Shown piece by piece: positions 9,113-18,800 of a DNA stretch of 64,000 bases. The position numbers and the translations under genes are program-made. The DNA is from Paraglaciecola chathamensis S18K6 (GTDB taxonomy: Bacteria > Pseudomonadota > Gammaproteobacteria > Enterobacterales > Alteromonadaceae): assembly GCA_000314955.1 (NCBI GenBank), contig BAEM01000007.1, forward strand, positions 62,001 to 126,000. The letters are read 5' to 3'. A model generated the notes under the pieces. That model ran no database searches and was not told the origin of the DNA. It saw only the letters and a program-made list of their open reading frames with translations. Each line of letters opens with the position of its first letter. Position 1 is the stretch's first letter.

Positions 9113-10330
9113 ATGCAAAACACAAATTTGAACACCACACAGACAGCTCCTTCAGGCGCACCTTCTAAGTCATCTCATGTTGATGCTAGTAAGCGCCAGT
9201 TTTTGCACGGCGGCGCCACACTTGGCAGTGCCTTATTGTTGGCCGGAATAAGTAATACCAGCCGCGCTCATGAGCCAGAGAAAAAACAGCTGCCCAAAGC
9301 GGGCCGCTCGCCCAACGGCAGCATCATCGGCCACGGCGATTTTCAATATAAAGTCAACTACAACTGGGGCCGTCTAGATCCACACAAAGTGCCTGTCGAA
9401 AATAGCCACGGCCTTGCCATTGACGCCAAGGGGCGAATTATCATGGCCACAGACAGTGACGTGAACAACTTCGTTATTTATAACAAAGACGGCAAATTAC
9501 TCGATGCATGGGGTACGCAATACCCTGGCGCTCATTCCGTTAAAATCTCCCATGAAAATGGCGAAGATTTCATCTACATCGTTGATTGTGGTTGGGTACT
9601 TGATCGCAACCGTCCGGACAATCAATGGAAAAATAAGTGGTATCGGCAAAGTGGTTTTATCGCCAAGCTAACGATAGATGGAAAGCTGGTTTACACCATC
9701 GGCCACCCAGTGACGTTAGGAATTTATACACCGGACATGCGTTACCAGCCGACTGATCTTACCGTCGCCCCCAACGGTGATTTATATGTCACTGATGGCT
9801 ACGGATCAGACTTCGTCATTCACTACGATAGCAATGGAAGGTACATACGCCATTGGGGCGGAACGAACAACGCGGATCCAGCACTGAACTTAGTTAACAC
9901 CCATGGTGTTGGCGTGGATACACGAGACCCGAACAATCAACACTTACTCGTTAGCTCACGGGGCGAGCAGACCATCAAGAAGTATTCAATGCAAGGAAAA
10001 TGGTTAGGGGATATCCACTTACCCGGCGCCTACGTAGGCGGTCCCGTATTTAAAGGTGAGCATTTCTACGCCCCTGTTTGTTGGTCACACATAGACGGAA
10101 AAATGGCCGCCAATTCAGGCTTTATCACCATACTCGACAAACATAACCGCGTGGTTTCTAACCCAGGCGGTTTAGCGCCCGAATATGTTGATGGTCAGTT
10201 GCAACCGATGCAAACCAATTACCAGGTATTCAATCACTGCCATTGTGTGTGCGTAGATGACGATGAAAACCTGTATGTCGGGCAGTGGAATGCCAATCAA
10301 ATGTACCCCATCAAGTTAGAACGTGTGTAG
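9113..10330 (+). CDS. Tat-like exported NHL-repeat beta-propeller protein
   Basis: A 405-residue protein whose N-terminus has a KRQFLHGG segment followed by a hydrophobic stretch and SRAHE, resembling a Tat signal in which the first arginine is lysine. The mature part shows repeated NHL-type blades (SHGLAIDAKGRIIMATD, PTDLTVAPNGDLYVTDGYG, NTHGVGVDTRD), as in the peptidyl-alpha-hydroxyglycine amidating-lyase/SMP-30-like propellers. A late cysteine/histidine cluster (FNHCHCVCVDDDENLYVG) could bind metal. Start and stop sit 2 and 8 bases from the neighbouring genes, so it is co-translated with two cytochromes. Substrate unknown; it may be an extracytoplasmic lyase or lactonase or a binding scaffold. 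Confidence 0.7.
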   Translation: MQNTNLNTTQTAPSGAPSKSSHVDASKRQFLHGGATLGSALLLAGISNTSRAHEPEKKQLPKAGRSPNGSIIGHGDFQYKVNYNWGRLDPHKVPVENSHGLAIDAKGRIIMATDSDVNNFVIYNKDGKLLDAWGTQYPGAHSVKISHENGEDFIYIVDCGWVLDRNRPDNQWKNKWYRQSGFIAKLTIDGKLVYTIGHPVTLGIYTPDMRYQPTDLTVAPNGDLYVTDGYGSDFVIHYDSNGRYIRHWGGTNNADPALNLVNTHGVGVDTRDPNNQHLLVSSRGEQTIKKYSMQGKWLGDIHLPGAYVGGPVFKGEHFYAPVCWSHIDGKMAANSGFITILDKHNRVVSNPGGLAPEYVDGQLQPMQTNYQVFNHCHCVCVDDDENLYVGQWNANQMYPIKLERV

Positions 10331-10338
10331 GTCAAGCC

Positions 10339-13300
10339 ATGAAAAATCATTTTTTTCTCTCGTCTGTTGTTGTCGTTTTCCCTGTTGTAGCCCTGCTTAC
10401 TGCTTGCGGTGAGGATGCAAGCGATGTGGCATTTAAAGAGCCGCTACCTGACGTGGTGGATTTTAACTATCACGTTAAACCGATTTTGTCTGATACCTGC
10501 TATTTGTGTCATGGCCCAGATGTAACCAACGCAAAAGCAGGCTTGAGCTTATCAAACTTTAACAGTGCCACCAGCCACATGACTGATGAAGGTCTTGCCG
10601 CCCTAGTCGCGGGCTCTGCGAAAGACAGCGCGGCCTATCGTCGCATCATGTCAGATGATGAGAACGTGGTCATGCCACCACCAGAATCGAACCTGTCGCT
10701 TTCAGCTCGAGAAAAAGCCCTGATCGGAAAATGGATAGATCAAGGCGCAAAATACAAAAAACATTGGTCATTTATCGCCCCTGAAAAATCAGCCTTACCG
10801 ACCCCCAACAATGCAACTTGGGCGGCAACCCCTGTGGACAATTTCATACTCAAAGCCATTGAAGATAAAGGGCTAACGGCCAACCCACGTGCCGAAAAAG
10901 AAACCTTGATACGCCGTGTTACCTTCGATCTCACTGGCCTGCCCCCCACGTTAGAGGAGATAGATGCTTTTCTTGCTGACACCAGCCCAGATGCCTATCA
11001 AAAGGTCGTTGAACGTCTGTTAGCCAGCTCTGCTTTTGGTGAGCGCTTGGCAACACAGTGGTTGGATGTAGCGCGTTACGCCGATACCCATGGATACAGC
11101 ACCGACTTCTACCGCGATATGTCTCCTTATCGGGACTGGGTCATTCAAGCATTCAACCAAAACATGCCATTTGATGAATTTGTCACTTGGCAGCTCGCAG
11201 GCGATCTTATGCCTAACCCAACAAAAGAACAGGTGTTGGCGACTGCCTTCAATCGTATTCATGCGCAAAATGGTGAAGGAGGGATTGTCGCCGAAGAATT
11301 CAGAGTGGAATACGTCAAAGATCGGGTGCAAACTGTAGGGACAGGACTACTCGGTTTGACCATGCATTGTGCTCAATGTCACGACCACAAATACGACCCC
11401 ATCTCAGCCAAGGAATACTACGCCACCACTGCATTTTTTAACAATATCGAGGAGTCAGGGCAGATTTCCTACGATGCCAACGATATGCCGGTGCCCACAT
11501 TACTGCTACCTACTGATACACAAGAGGCGCAACTCAAACGCATCACAGCAAAAATGAATGCGCTGACCCAACAAATGGATTCTCGCTACACAGCTGATAA
11601 CAACGAATTCAAACAATGGGTGAACAGTCATCTACCTAGCGCCCCCCGTGACACTAACCAGAACTTAGTGGCGTATTTCCCGTTGCAAGCGTCAGACAGT
11701 AACCAGCGCATCGCAAACCAGGTCAACAAAGATGCGCCGGGCAAAGTTATCTTTGGCTCTGACCCGAAAAAGAAAGTCGGCGATGCTATGGTTCACATTA
11801 ACAAACAGGGACGTGAAGCAATTCGCTTAAATGGCGACGACCCTCTTTACTTTCCACAGGTAAACGGCTTTGAGCGCGCTAAACGCTTTAGCATAAGTTT
11901 AGATACCCAAATACCTGACACATTAGAAGAAGGCGTGTTATTTCACTACAACAAAGCCGGTATTCTTTATAACTTTAAAGGTTTTGATGTTTCTGTTGAG
12001 GACGGACGTTGGCAGGTGCGCTTTGCCCATACCTATCCATTCAATGCCATTACGCTAACCTCAGCAGAAAAAATTAAACGCAACCAATGGCAAAATGTCA
12101 CTCTGACTTATGACGGCTCTTCAAAAGCCGCAGGGGTGCATTTTTATATCGACGGACAGCCGTTAGAAATGCGTGTTGAGAAAGACAACTTATACAAAGA
12201 CTTCAAACACACACGAGAAGGCGTGCTTAAGGAAATGGGCTTGAAAATTGGTGCAAGGTGGCGCAGCCGAGGCACACCTGACACCCTAGTCGATAACGTA
12301 AGAGTGTATGACACTGATTTAACCATGGTGGAAGTTGCTAAGGTATTTGGTACTCCAAGCAGCACACCTGAGTTTGCTCAACAAGATTTATTAGCCCTAT
12401 ACAATCACCGATACAACAGTGCATTTCAGCAAGACATTGCTCATCTGACCGAACTAAGGGCCGAGCACAGCAGTTTAGCTGAGCAAATTCAAGAAATAAT
12501 GGTTATGAAAGAGGCGTCGAATCCTAAACAAGCGTATGTGCTGAATCGAGGAAGTTATGCTGAGCATGGCGAACCAGTGCAACCAGGTGTTCCTGAGACC
12601 GTCCTTGAATTTGATGAAAGCTTGCCCAAAAACCGCTTAGGCTTAGCGAAGTGGCTTACCGATGCTAACAATCCTCTTGTGTCTCGCGTGGTCGTTAATC
12701 GCTATTGGCAGATGATTTATGGCCAAGGCTTGGTCACCACGCCAGAAGACTTTGGCAGTCAAGGCAAACTACCATCACACCCAGAGTTGCTCGACTGGCT
12801 TGCGGTAGAATTCATTGAATCTGGGTGGGATGTTAAACGGCTGATCGCCATGATGGTCAATTCATCTACCTATACTCAATCCTCTAAAAGCTCACCTGAA
12901 TTAAAAGAGCTCGACCCAGAGAATATCCTGTTAGCACGAGGACCAAGCGCACGATTGTCGGCTGAAATGATCCGTGATAATGCATTAGCCAGTAGCGGTC
13001 TATTGGTCGAGCAAGTGGGCGGACAAAGCGTACACCCTTATCAACCTGACGGTATTTGGCGTATGAACAACATGGATTACAAACAAGGCTCTGGGCAAGA
13101 TTTATATCGCCGTTCCATGTATACCATCTATAAGCGCAGTGTTCCGCCGCCAAATATGACAGCATTTGATGCACCGTCGCGTGCCCACAGCGTTGGTGTT
13201 AGGCAAGAAACCAGTACGCCACTGCAAGCACTAGCTTTGTTGAATGATCCGCAAATTGTTGAGGCATCTCGAGTCTTAGCCCAAAGCGTATTGACCGATA

Positions 13301-13560
13301 CCGCAAATATCAGCGAACAACTGAAAAAAGTCTACCGCATACTGACAAGCCGTGTGCCAAGCGACGCAGAAGTGACCCTGATGCAAGAAATGTATAGCGA
13401 TATTGAACACAGTTTTAGCCAGGCACCTGACAAAGCAACTGAGTTTCTGTCTGTGGGCGAAGCACCTACTGATGGTGAGCTCGATGAGATCAAGCTGGCA
13501 GCCCTAGGCACAGTAACCAATATGTTAATAAACCACGACGCTAGCGTCATTAAACGTTAG
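10339..13560 (+). CDS. DUF1549/DUF1553 (PSCyt1-PSCyt2-PSD1) cytochrome lipoprotein with LamG-like insert
   Basis: A 1073-residue protein; the ATG at 10339 was chosen over an upstream in-frame ATG because it gives a signal sequence ending in an LLTAC lipobox (Cys23). Order of domains: PSCyt1 cytochrome c (CYLCH, 54-58), DUF1549/PSCyt2 (RRVTFDLTGLPPT, then a second haem-like CAQCHDHKYDPI), a concanavalin/LamG-like insertion near 450-680, and DUF1553/PSD1 at the C-terminus (NPLVSRVVVNRYWQ and YTQSS motifs). This family is abundant in Planctomycetes and Verrucomicrobia and usually paired with DUF1501, as it is here (next gene 10 bases away). Biochemical role is unproven; two haem sites imply redox function at the cell envelope. 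Confidence 0.88.
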   Translation: MKNHFFLSSVVVVFPVVALLTACGEDASDVAFKEPLPDVVDFNYHVKPILSDTCYLCHGPDVTNAKAGLSLSNFNSATSHMTDEGLAALVAGSAKDSAAYRRIMSDDENVVMPPPESNLSLSAREKALIGKWIDQGAKYKKHWSFIAPEKSALPTPNNATWAATPVDNFILKAIEDKGLTANPRAEKETLIRRVTFDLTGLPPTLEEIDAFLADTSPDAYQKVVERLLASSAFGERLATQWLDVARYADTHGYSTDFYRDMSPYRDWVIQAFNQNMPFDEFVTWQLAGDLMPNPTKEQVLATAFNRIHAQNGEGGIVAEEFRVEYVKDRVQTVGTGLLGLTMHCAQCHDHKYDPISAKEYYATTAFFNNIEESGQISYDANDMPVPTLLLPTDTQEAQLKRITAKMNALTQQMDSRYTADNNEFKQWVNSHLPSAPRDTNQNLVAYFPLQASDSNQRIANQVNKDAPGKVIFGSDPKKKVGDAMVHINKQGREAIRLNGDDPLYFPQVNGFERAKRFSISLDTQIPDTLEEGVLFHYNKAGILYNFKGFDVSVEDGRWQVRFAHTYPFNAITLTSAEKIKRNQWQNVTLTYDGSSKAAGVHFYIDGQPLEMRVEKDNLYKDFKHTREGVLKEMGLKIGARWRSRGTPDTLVDNVRVYDTDLTMVEVAKVFGTPSSTPEFAQQDLLALYNHRYNSAFQQDIAHLTELRAEHSSLAEQIQEIMVMKEASNPKQAYVLNRGSYAEHGEPVQPGVPETVLEFDESLPKNRLGLAKWLTDANNPLVSRVVVNRYWQMIYGQGLVTTPEDFGSQGKLPSHPELLDWLAVEFIESGWDVKRLIAMMVNSSTYTQSSKSSPELKELDPENILLARGPSARLSAEMIRDNALASSGLLVEQVGGQSVHPYQPDGIWRMNNMDYKQGSGQDLYRRSMYTIYKRSVPPPNMTAFDAPSRAHSVGVRQETSTPLQALALLNDPQIVEASRVLAQSVLTDTANISEQLKKVYRILTSRVPSDAEVTLMQEMYSDIEHSFSQAPDKATEFLSVGEAPTDGELDEIKLAALGTVTNMLINHDASVIKR

Positions 13561-13570
13561 GAGCCGCAAG

Positions 13571-14989
13571 ATGACAAACAGACGAGATTTTCTAAAAGGC
13601 ACAATGCAAGGATTAGCCGCTGGTGCAATGGCCAGTGCCTTACCAAACTTCGCTCAAGCACGCGACCTGAGTCCTGGCTTAAATGGTATCTTGGGCTCCC
13701 CACATACACCGGCTAAAGCGAAACGGGTGATTTACTTATTTCAAAGTGGAGGGCCTTCTCAGCTTGAAACCTTTGACTACAAACCAACCTTAGACAAACG
13801 CCACGGCCAGCAACTCCCCGCAGAAGTAAGGGGTGATCAAGTGCTAACTGGCATGAGTGCCCAGCAAAGCTCCCTCCCCCTTGCTCGCTCCGTTTATGAT
13901 TTCAAGCAATATGGTGAATCAGGCGCTTGGGTGAGCGAGCTGTTACCCCACACGGCCAAAATAGTTGATGACTTATGTATAGTGCGCTCGATGCACACTG
14001 ATGCAATTAACCACGACCCAGCGATCACCTTTTTACAGACGGGTTTTCCTATTGCTGGGCGGCCCAGTATCGGCGCTTGGTTAAGTTATGCGCTAGGATC
14101 TGACAACCCAAATTTACCGCCCTTTATTGTCATGGTATCAACCAATGCCGGGGGCCAACCCCTGTATTCACGCTTATGGGGAAATGGCTTTTTGCCGTCT
14201 ATCCATCAGGGCGTTCAATTTAGAGGGGGAGCAGACCCCGTGCTTTATTTAAATAATCCCCCAGGGTTAGACGTAAAAAGCCGCTCGAAATTAATGGACA
14301 AATTCAAGCAACTACAAGATGCACAATATCAGCAATGGCAAGATGAAGAGATTATGTCCCGTGCGGCCCAGTACGATATGGCTGAGCGTATGCAAAAGTC
14401 AGTGCCCGATGCCACGGACTTCAGTGACGAACCTGACTGGGTGTTCGAGATGTATGGTCCTGATTCACGCAAACCAGGCACCTACGCGGCAAACTGCCTA
14501 CTGGCAAGGCGCTTGGCTGAGCGCAACGTGAAGTTTACTCAGCTTTATCATCAAGGGTGGGATCAACACGACAACCTACCCGGCGGAATTAAAGCGCAAT
14601 GTGAGAAAACCGATCAGGCATCTGCTGCTCTTGTCACAGATTTAAAGCAACGCGGCTTGCTAGACGACACCTTAGTGGTTTGGGGCGGTGAATTTGGCCG
14701 CACAAACTACTCACAGGGTAAGCTGACTGAAACCAACTATGGCCGCGACCATCATCCTGGTTGCTTTACCATGTGGATGGCTGGCGGAGGAATAAAACCT
14801 GGGATAGTCGGAGAAACGGACGAGTTTGGCTACAACATAGTCAAAGATCCCGTGCATGTTCACGACTTTCAAGCCACCTTGATGCATTTAATGGGAGTAG
14901 AGCATGAAAAGCTCACCTATAAATATCAAGGAAGGCGTTTTCGCCTAACCGATGTGCACGGCAAGGTGATGAAAAATTTACTAATCTAA
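13571..14989 (+). CDS. Tat-exported DUF1501 protein
   Basis: A 472-residue protein with a clear twin-arginine signal (NRRDFLKG at 3-10, hydrophobic region, ASALPNFAQA). The mature part is a DUF1501 domain, a member of the alkaline-phosphatase/sulfatase superfamily; typical pieces are QSGGPSQLETFDYKP near the start, WDQHDNL in the middle, and WGGEFGRT followed by GRDHHPGCFTMW near the end, with Asp/His residues suited to metal binding. No CxPxR formylglycine site is present, so it is not a classical sulfatase. DUF1501 and DUF1549/1553 proteins are regularly adjacent in Planctomycetes; Tat export suggests folding with cofactor in the cytoplasm. It ends the operon just before a terminator. Confidence 0.88.
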   Translation: MTNRRDFLKGTMQGLAAGAMASALPNFAQARDLSPGLNGILGSPHTPAKAKRVIYLFQSGGPSQLETFDYKPTLDKRHGQQLPAEVRGDQVLTGMSAQQSSLPLARSVYDFKQYGESGAWVSELLPHTAKIVDDLCIVRSMHTDAINHDPAITFLQTGFPIAGRPSIGAWLSYALGSDNPNLPPFIVMVSTNAGGQPLYSRLWGNGFLPSIHQGVQFRGGADPVLYLNNPPGLDVKSRSKLMDKFKQLQDAQYQQWQDEEIMSRAAQYDMAERMQKSVPDATDFSDEPDWVFEMYGPDSRKPGTYAANCLLARRLAERNVKFTQLYHQGWDQHDNLPGGIKAQCEKTDQASAALVTDLKQRGLLDDTLVVWGGEFGRTNYSQGKLTETNYGRDHHPGCFTMWMAGGGIKPGIVGETDEFGYNIVKDPVHVHDFQATLMHLMGVEHEKLTYKYQGRRFRLTDVHGKVMKNLLI

Positions 14990-15018
14990 GCGTTTGATAT
15001 GCCAGCGCTTAACATAAA

Positions 15019-15041
15019 AAAGGCCACTTCACGTGGCCTTT
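15019..15041. terminator. Bidirectional rho-independent terminator
   Basis: A 9-bp perfect stem (AAAGGCCAC / GTGGCCTTT) with a 5-base loop, preceded on the plus strand by an A-run that becomes a U-tract on the minus strand. It lies between the convergent DUF1501 gene and the outer-membrane protein gene and can serve both. Confidence 0.85.
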
Positions 15042-15086
15042 ATAATATGAATACCAACTCCATTAATGGAATTGGTTAAGCCTGAA

Positions 15087-15665
15087 TCAGAAATTGTAGC
15101 GAGCAGAAATACCGAACAAATCTACGTCATCAGCGATAGTGTAAGATGCACCAACCGCGAACTTAGGTGTAACGAAGTAATCTGCACCTAACTCAAACGC
15201 TGTATCATCTTCTTCAACGTTAACGTAATGAATAACACCGCGTAGCTCAACAGCCTTTGTTACCATTGAACGTACACCTGCAGACACACCATAACCGTTA
15301 TCGTCAAAGTCATCTTCAGCAAAGCCAGCGTCAACAGAGACATCTGCGTACTCATAGCTTAGCGCTGCGAAGAAATCTGTATTTGCGGTAACGCCATAAT
15401 GATAACCGATACCGACTGATGCTTGGTCTAGCTCAACGTCGACACCCATTTCGTCTTCACTTAGCGAAGAATACGAGCCCATCAAGAAGAAATTTTCACC
15501 AAACGACTTGAAGCCTCTTAATTCAAACCCTTTAGGTTCAAAGTCACCTGCGTCTTCAATATCAGCTTGAACATAGCCACCTTGAACAAAATCCCATGAA
15601 GGTGAAGCTGCGTATGCATTTGCACAAAGCAAACTCATCACTGATGCAAGTAAAGTGCGTTTCAT
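15087..15665 (-). CDS. Small outer-membrane beta-barrel protein
   Basis: A 192-residue protein with a signal peptide (MKRTLLASVMSLLCANAYAA). The mature chain shows alternating hydrophobic/polar strands separated by acidic turns (SVGIGYHYGV, AALSYEYADVSVD, VELRGVIHYVNV, FAVGASYTI) and finishes with ISARYNF, the terminal aromatic residue being the usual BAM recognition signal. Length fits an eight-stranded Ail/OmpX/OmpA-like barrel. An AAGGAT Shine-Dalgarno precedes the ATG. Very acidic loops suggest a marine surface protein. No link to polysaccharide use is visible other than position; it may be an unrelated housekeeping porin-like or adhesion protein. Confidence 0.8.
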   Translation of the reverse strand: MKRTLLASVMSLLCANAYAASPSWDFVQGGYVQADIEDAGDFEPKGFELRGFKSFGENFFLMGSYSSLSEDEMGVDVELDQASVGIGYHYGVTANTDFFAALSYEYADVSVDAGFAEDDFDDNGYGVSAGVRSMVTKAVELRGVIHYVNVEEDDTAFELGADYFVTPKFAVGASYTIADDVDLFGISARYNF

Positions 15666-15694
15666 AATACTAATATCCTTTTAATTGAAATGTA

Positions 15695-15720
15695 AAAGCC
15701 TCTACCAGATTAGAGGCTTT
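15695..15720 (-). terminator. Hairpin between the 1163-residue oxidoreductase gene and the beta-barrel gene
   Basis: A 10-bp perfect stem (AAAGCCTCTA with its complement) and 6-base loop lie 30 bases upstream of the beta-barrel start codon and 82 bases downstream of the preceding minus-strand stop. It most simply terminates the long GH43-to-oxidoreductase operon. Because a TTGAAA/TATAGC-like promoter pair (about 15728-15758, minus) lies just upstream, the hairpin could also fall in the 5' leader of the beta-barrel mRNA. Confidence 0.6.
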
Positions 15721-15801
15721 CGCTATATGAGGCGTTTACTTAATTTTTTCAAGCCTTTAACACTGTTTAACGAGTGTTTTATTTCACAAATAATCACACA
15801 G

Positions 15802-18800
15802 TTACTTAGGTATCGCGTTTAAGGTGTACCACGCTTTACTTTGAAATGAATCGAGTTCATTAGCGAAGTCTGTGTTGGATAAATCTAGCTCGTAGATCCG
15901 CGATGTATGTGTCACGTCAGCTCTTTCATCAAGTCCAAACTGAGCCAATTTAATATGCAACGCTTGGCCATTATCACTCCATGCTAAATGCTTAACGCTT
16001 TCCTCTCTCATGCCTCTTTCTTTTGAGCCATAACTGGCGTCTTCAATATAATACCAAGACGATAGCGAGAGCTTGTCAAATGACGGGCGCTGCTCTGGCG
16101 GCACAGCTTGGGTAAAGCGCACAACAAAGCCATCTTGGCGAACCGAAATAGAATGCATGGACTGAGGAACCGTTTCGTTATCCCACACTATGCGTTGTAA
16201 GCCCGTTAAGTTGCCGCCTTTTGCCCACCAGCCTCTGCCTGTTTGCCCCACCCAAAGACTGTTATCGCGAGGAGAAAAGGTTAAGCGCATTACGCCTGAC
16301 GCGGTTCCAGCTACGAACGGCAATAAAGCTGCTTGTTCAACACCATCAACCGATTCCGTGTACACGCGAAAAATATTAGATTGCGATTGATCGCCAACAA
16401 ACATTTGCCCAGCATAAGGACCAAATTTCCCCTCTGTTTCGTCCCAAATTGGGCTGCCGGGTGAATTCATCGCCCGCGCATGCGGTAACAATGCGAGGGC
16501 AAGCTCTCGCTTAGCTTTAGTGTTATCAAACGAAATATCTGGATGGCCAATAACCATATTAGGTTTATCCACTAGCCCAGCTGGGTGACCATAATAGGCA
16601 TTTTCTTTTAGACGAAAGAGCTTTGATGTACCAAAAAAGTCTCCTTGGTTGTCCGTGTAATAAGCATCGCCTTTGCTGTCAACAGCTAAACCAGCTGGGC
16701 TACGTAAACCAGATGCCAGCGGTCGAATACGGCCTTTGTTATCAACGTGCATTGCCCAGCCTCGAAAGCCCCCTGATGTGCTCATGCTGCCGTCAGCGGC
16801 ATACCCACCAGGCAAGCCATGACCAAGATTGAGGGTAAACAGGTATCCTCCGTCTGGTGTTTTGGTGGGCCCATGTAAATACTCATGGTAATTGCTGTTA
16901 AAGCGAAATTGGTCGGCGACATTTTCTCTGCGCTCAGCCCAGCCGTCTTTATCAGCATCTATAAGTCGAGTTAGCCCTGGCTTTTCACCGATCACGATTG
17001 TGTTATCATCATCTAACACCAAACCAAGTGAGCCAAACACACCTTCTGCAAACTGTTGCCAATGGCCATTGGTGACTTTCCATACGCCAGCGGTGCGAGT
17101 GCTCACGTAGGTATCACCTTTTGAGTCAAACGCTATACCTAATGGTTCAAATAAGATGTCTCTGCCGAATGTGTCTTTAGGCACTGAACCGTGCTCTAAG
17201 GTATATCCTTTGGGTAACGATAGCTGTTCAGAGCGAGCGCGCGTCCACGTAATAGGCTGGGGCACATTTGCTTGGCTAAACTCCGGGTCATCTTGCATAG
17301 CCATGTAATCTGGGGCCTGAGGAACGTTGGCCTTAAACGTCACTTGGGAATATTCGCCTACTGGTATTGTCCACACACCTTGCTCAATTGAACCAACGGA
17401 AACCTCGATATCAGTTAATTTACTGTCAGCAAGATTGAGCTTTACCGGTGATAAATTAGTGAAATCGAAACGGCCCATCAATGCCTTGTGTTGACTAATA
17501 TTCAGTTGCATCGCTACCGTATTATCATTCACTTGATAATGAAAAACCGGTATTTGCCCTGGATACGTGTCTACGCCGATAAATGCTGCGGGCGTTTTTC
17601 CTATCTCAGTCAAAAAATCGGTTTCGTGCTTCAGTAAACGCTGCGACAATTTACCTGTGACTTTAGGTGGCTCACGAAACGAAAAATCAACTTTTTGGCC
17701 ATCGTGTAAAACAGGCTGAAACAGAGCTGATAATACGGAAGGCGTCCAAATTTTAGCTAACTTACCCGGTTCGCTAGGCGCATCTGCGCGGCCTTGCTTC
17801 TCATTTTTCATATTTAAGTAACGACCCGACCACACCATTTCAACTGCCAGAGTTCTAGGGTCAAAACTGTAATTCATATGGTTTGGTAGGCCAACATGGT
17901 AGGCGCGACCAGACACACTATCACCAATATTGACTCGCATGAGTCTAGGCGTATCGGCAATCAATTCTGCGTTAGGGTCTTCGCTTAATATGTAAGGCTT
18001 CTCCGGTTTTTCTTGCCACACAAACTGTTCACCGACATTGCTTCCACTGTTCAAAGATAACAAGTAGGTGTACAAGGCATTCGTTTCATTTTCACTCAAG
18101 GCATCGGCGTTAAATGCAGGCATGATAGGCAAGAACTGTTTAGTGCTGCCATTTTGCTCTAAACGCATCGCTAGGTGCTTAGTGGGTGAGCGCAAAGAGT
18201 CGACTAAATAGGCTTTCTCTGCTTTAAGTTGAGTGGCGTGATTCTCTGCTGCGTCAAAGACCGTCAGTAATTTAGCCGAGGGGGCAAATACATCAAATAA
18301 CATCGGTCCTGTTTTAACGGATTGCGCTTTAGGGTTGATTTCATGACACTCTTTACAACCTTTATCCGCGAATACTTTTTTGCCTAGCGCCACTATGTTT
18401 ATCATGGGCTTACCAGACTTTGGCCCTAAAGGAAGCCGGTCGATATCACTGACTGCTTTTTGAGCCTCAACCTGACTGAAGTCTCGCTCGGTGACCGTTA
18501 CATTTTTGATCGCTATCTGGCCTGCGCCCCCCATAATAGCAATAGGCCCTTCAGGGGCATCATCTTTGGCTAACGCATAGCGGGCAGGCCCTGTAGCAAC
18601 GGCTTTGTCTTGCACCTGAATGCCATTTACCTTGACGCTAATAAATTGGGCATACTCAGTTTTAAAACCATTTTCATCAAAACGCGGCGCTTTAAATTCC
18701 ACCTCTAATGTTTGCCACTCGCCCGGCGCTTTTGCCGCATTTTGACTAGCGGCAACACCATCATAGTTCTTCCATTCTCGCTCTTCGTCATAGCGGGAAT

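Noticed and set aside
10285..10338. Upstream in-frame ATG for the DUF1549/1553 gene
   Set aside because: It lies inside the NHL-protein gene and would bury the lipoprotein signal; the ATG at 10339 is right for export.
13571..14989. DUF1501 protein as a fifth sulfatase
   Set aside because: Same superfamily, but no CxPxR/SxPxR formylglycine site.
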